Shown: positions 23,527 through 24,703 of the stretch, piece by piece | Layout of the letters: every line of letters begins with the position of its first letter | Numbering within the stretch: the stretch's first letter is position 1 | Translations under genes and position numbers: made by a program | Notes under the pieces: model-generated | What the model was told of the DNA's origin: nothing | Databases searched by the model: none | What the model saw: only the letters and a program-made list of their open reading frames with translations | Assembly (NCBI GenBank): GCA_052390035.1 | Contig: JBQTHI010000168.1 | Coordinates: forward strand, 1 to 24,703 | Length of the DNA: 24,703 nt | Source: JBQTHI01 sp052390035 | Lineage (GTDB): Bacteria > Actinomycetota > Acidimicrobiia > Spongiisociales > ZC4RG35 | Reading direction: 5' to 3'

Positions 23527-24703
23527 ATGATGACGAGGGCCGGCTCTGATTCTGCAACCGGAGTGCGTGGGTACCTGGCCAAGCTGCGCCTATTCAGCCG
23601 CAACGCCCGGCTCTACCTGCTGCACATCTTCGGGATGGACGTCATCCATGGCACCTGGGAGGTGCTGTTCAACCTCTACCTGCTGGAGGTGGGGTTTGGG
23701 ATTGGCTTCGTGGGATTGCGGTTGGCTGTCCAAGGGGTAGCGACCACCGTGTTTGCGGTGCCGGCCGGCCGCTTGGCCGACCGGGTGGATCGCAAGTGGG
23801 GATTCATTGTCGGCGATGGGATGGGGGCGATGATGGCGATTGTTCAGATCACTGCCGTTGCTCCCGGCATGATTCTGGCCGCCTCGGCGGTGCAGGCTGC
23901 CTTCATGGCTCTCCATCATGTCACCGAGGCCCCGTTCATGGCCGAGAATTCCGAGCCGCCCGAACGAATCCACCTTTTCAGCGTCGGTGCGGGTTTCCGC
24001 ACCCTGGCGGCGATGGCCGGGGCGCTGGTGGCTGGCTTCCTACCTGGTTGGCTGGTGGAGGCGAGGGGCTTGGACCACGTGGCTGGGTTCCGCTGGGCGG
24101 CCTATTCGGGGATTGGCTGGTGGTTCCTGTCCCTGGTCCCGGCGATGGCGATGCGGCGGTACGTGTCGGCCGAGGTGGCGGCCGCTCGAGCCGAGCCAAC
24201 TATCCGCGCCGGTCTGTTCGGCGGCATCCGCTCACCCCGGGTGATCACCAGGTTTGTGGTGATCGGGGCGCTCCTCGCCTTGGGGGGGGGATTTGTCCTG
24301 AGGCTGACGAACGTCTTCTTCTCCGAGGAAGTGCATGCCCATGAGCACGAGATCGGGGTCACCTTCGCCGCCGGGTCCCTGTTCCTGGCGATGGGAGCCT
24401 TCCTGGCTCCGTTGATCGTGGAGCGGTTCGGGAAGGTACGCTCAATCTGGCTGACCCGGTTCGCCGCGATCCCCTTCATTTTGGTGATCGGGTTCGCCCC
24501 CGATCTGGCCACTCCCGAGCGGGTGGTGTCGCTGGCCGGGGCGGCCTTCATCCTTCGCACCGCACTCTTCAACACATCAGGTCCAGTGTGGGAGGCATAC
24601 ACCATGGAGGCCCTCCACCCCAGTGAGCGGGCAACGTTCACCGGCCTCGATGCTTTGGTGGGCGGAGCGCTGGCTGCTGCCGGGAGTTATATCGGTGCCG
24701 GGT
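23527..24703 (+). CDS. MFS transporter, partial (C-terminus beyond window)
   Basis: About 392 residues of a membrane transporter are visible and the frame runs off the right edge. A short polar N-terminus (MMTRAGSDSATGVRGYLAKL) leads into hydrophobic helices starting near LYLLHIFGMDVIHGTWEVLF. The loop AGRLADRVDRKWGF (about residues 80-93) is the MFS signature between helices 2 and 3. A charged histidine-rich loop (EEVHAHEHE, about residues 266-274) lies between later helices and is unusual. The start is set by the TANNNT box 6 bases before ATG 23527; a second ATG follows at once. It shares the superfamily with the gene at 4966 but is not a close copy. The substrate is unknown. Confidence 0.85.
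   Translation, partial: MMTRAGSDSATGVRGYLAKLRLFSRNARLYLLHIFGMDVIHGTWEVLFNLYLLEVGFGIGFVGLRLAVQGVATTVFAVPAGRLADRVDRKWGFIVGDGMGAMMAIVQITAVAPGMILAASAVQAAFMALHHVTEAPFMAENSEPPERIHLFSVGAGFRTLAAMAGALVAGFLPGWLVEARGLDHVAGFRWAAYSGIGWWFLSLVPAMAMRRYVSAEVAAARAEPTIRAGLFGGIRSPRVITRFVVIGALLALGGGFVLRLTNVFFSEEVHAHEHEIGVTFAAGSLFLAMGAFLAPLIVERFGKVRSIWLTRFAAIPFILVIGFAPDLATPERVVSLAGAAFILRTALFNTSGPVWEAYTMEALHPSERATFTGLDALVGGALAAAGSYIGAG

Noticed and set aside
23287..23557. short overlapping open frames before the second MFS gene
   Set aside because: All are short, mutually overlapping and without protein-like composition or start signals.

Overview
The window is GC-rich DNA with frequent GTG starts, very few Shine-Dalgarno sequences, and a recurring TANNNT box 6-8 bases in front of start codons. 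The tatD-rsmA-ispE gene order, the rsmI gene beside it and these apparently leaderless starts point to an actinobacterium. An Acidimicrobiia-like lineage is my guess; the species cannot be read from this sequence.

Bases 1-3621 hold a housekeeping block. On the minus strand tatD, rsmA and ispE (cut by the window edge) are joined by 4-base stop/start overlaps, so they form one translationally coupled operon. Divergent from it on the plus strand are an AbrB-type regulator with a zinc ribbon, a DUF192 protein and rsmI. Bases 3590-8632 hold a secreted lipoprotein with a zinc-protease signature, a major facilitator transporter, a xylulokinase, and a class I polyphosphate kinase 2 divergent from the xylulokinase. 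Bases 8781-17219 are one giant gene, an NdvB/Cgs-type cyclic beta-1,2-glucan synthase with GT84, glycoamylase-like and GH94 parts.

From 17220 onward the window looks accessory. A 450-base stretch without a convincing gene is followed by a membrane-anchored cupredoxin with a strong SD and a 13-bp terminator hairpin. Then come a DUF2237 protein, a VapBC-type AbrB/PIN toxin-antitoxin pair, and a second overlapping pair made of an unrecognised helical protein and a PIN-domain protein. Next is a decayed chrB-like sequence carrying a 30-bp direct repeat. On the minus strand follow a DUF1801 + isocitrate lyase/PEP mutase-family fusion and a SnoaL-like + class III adenylate cyclase gene whose N-terminal domain has no canonical start codon. 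A second MFS transporter runs off the right edge.

I do not see a phage, insertion sequence, CRISPR array, tRNA or rRNA. The observations most worth a second look are the uncharacterised helical/PIN pair, the cyclase with a possible non-canonical leaderless start, the DUF1801-lyase fusion, the broken chrB-like locus, and the very regular leaderless promoter layout across the window.
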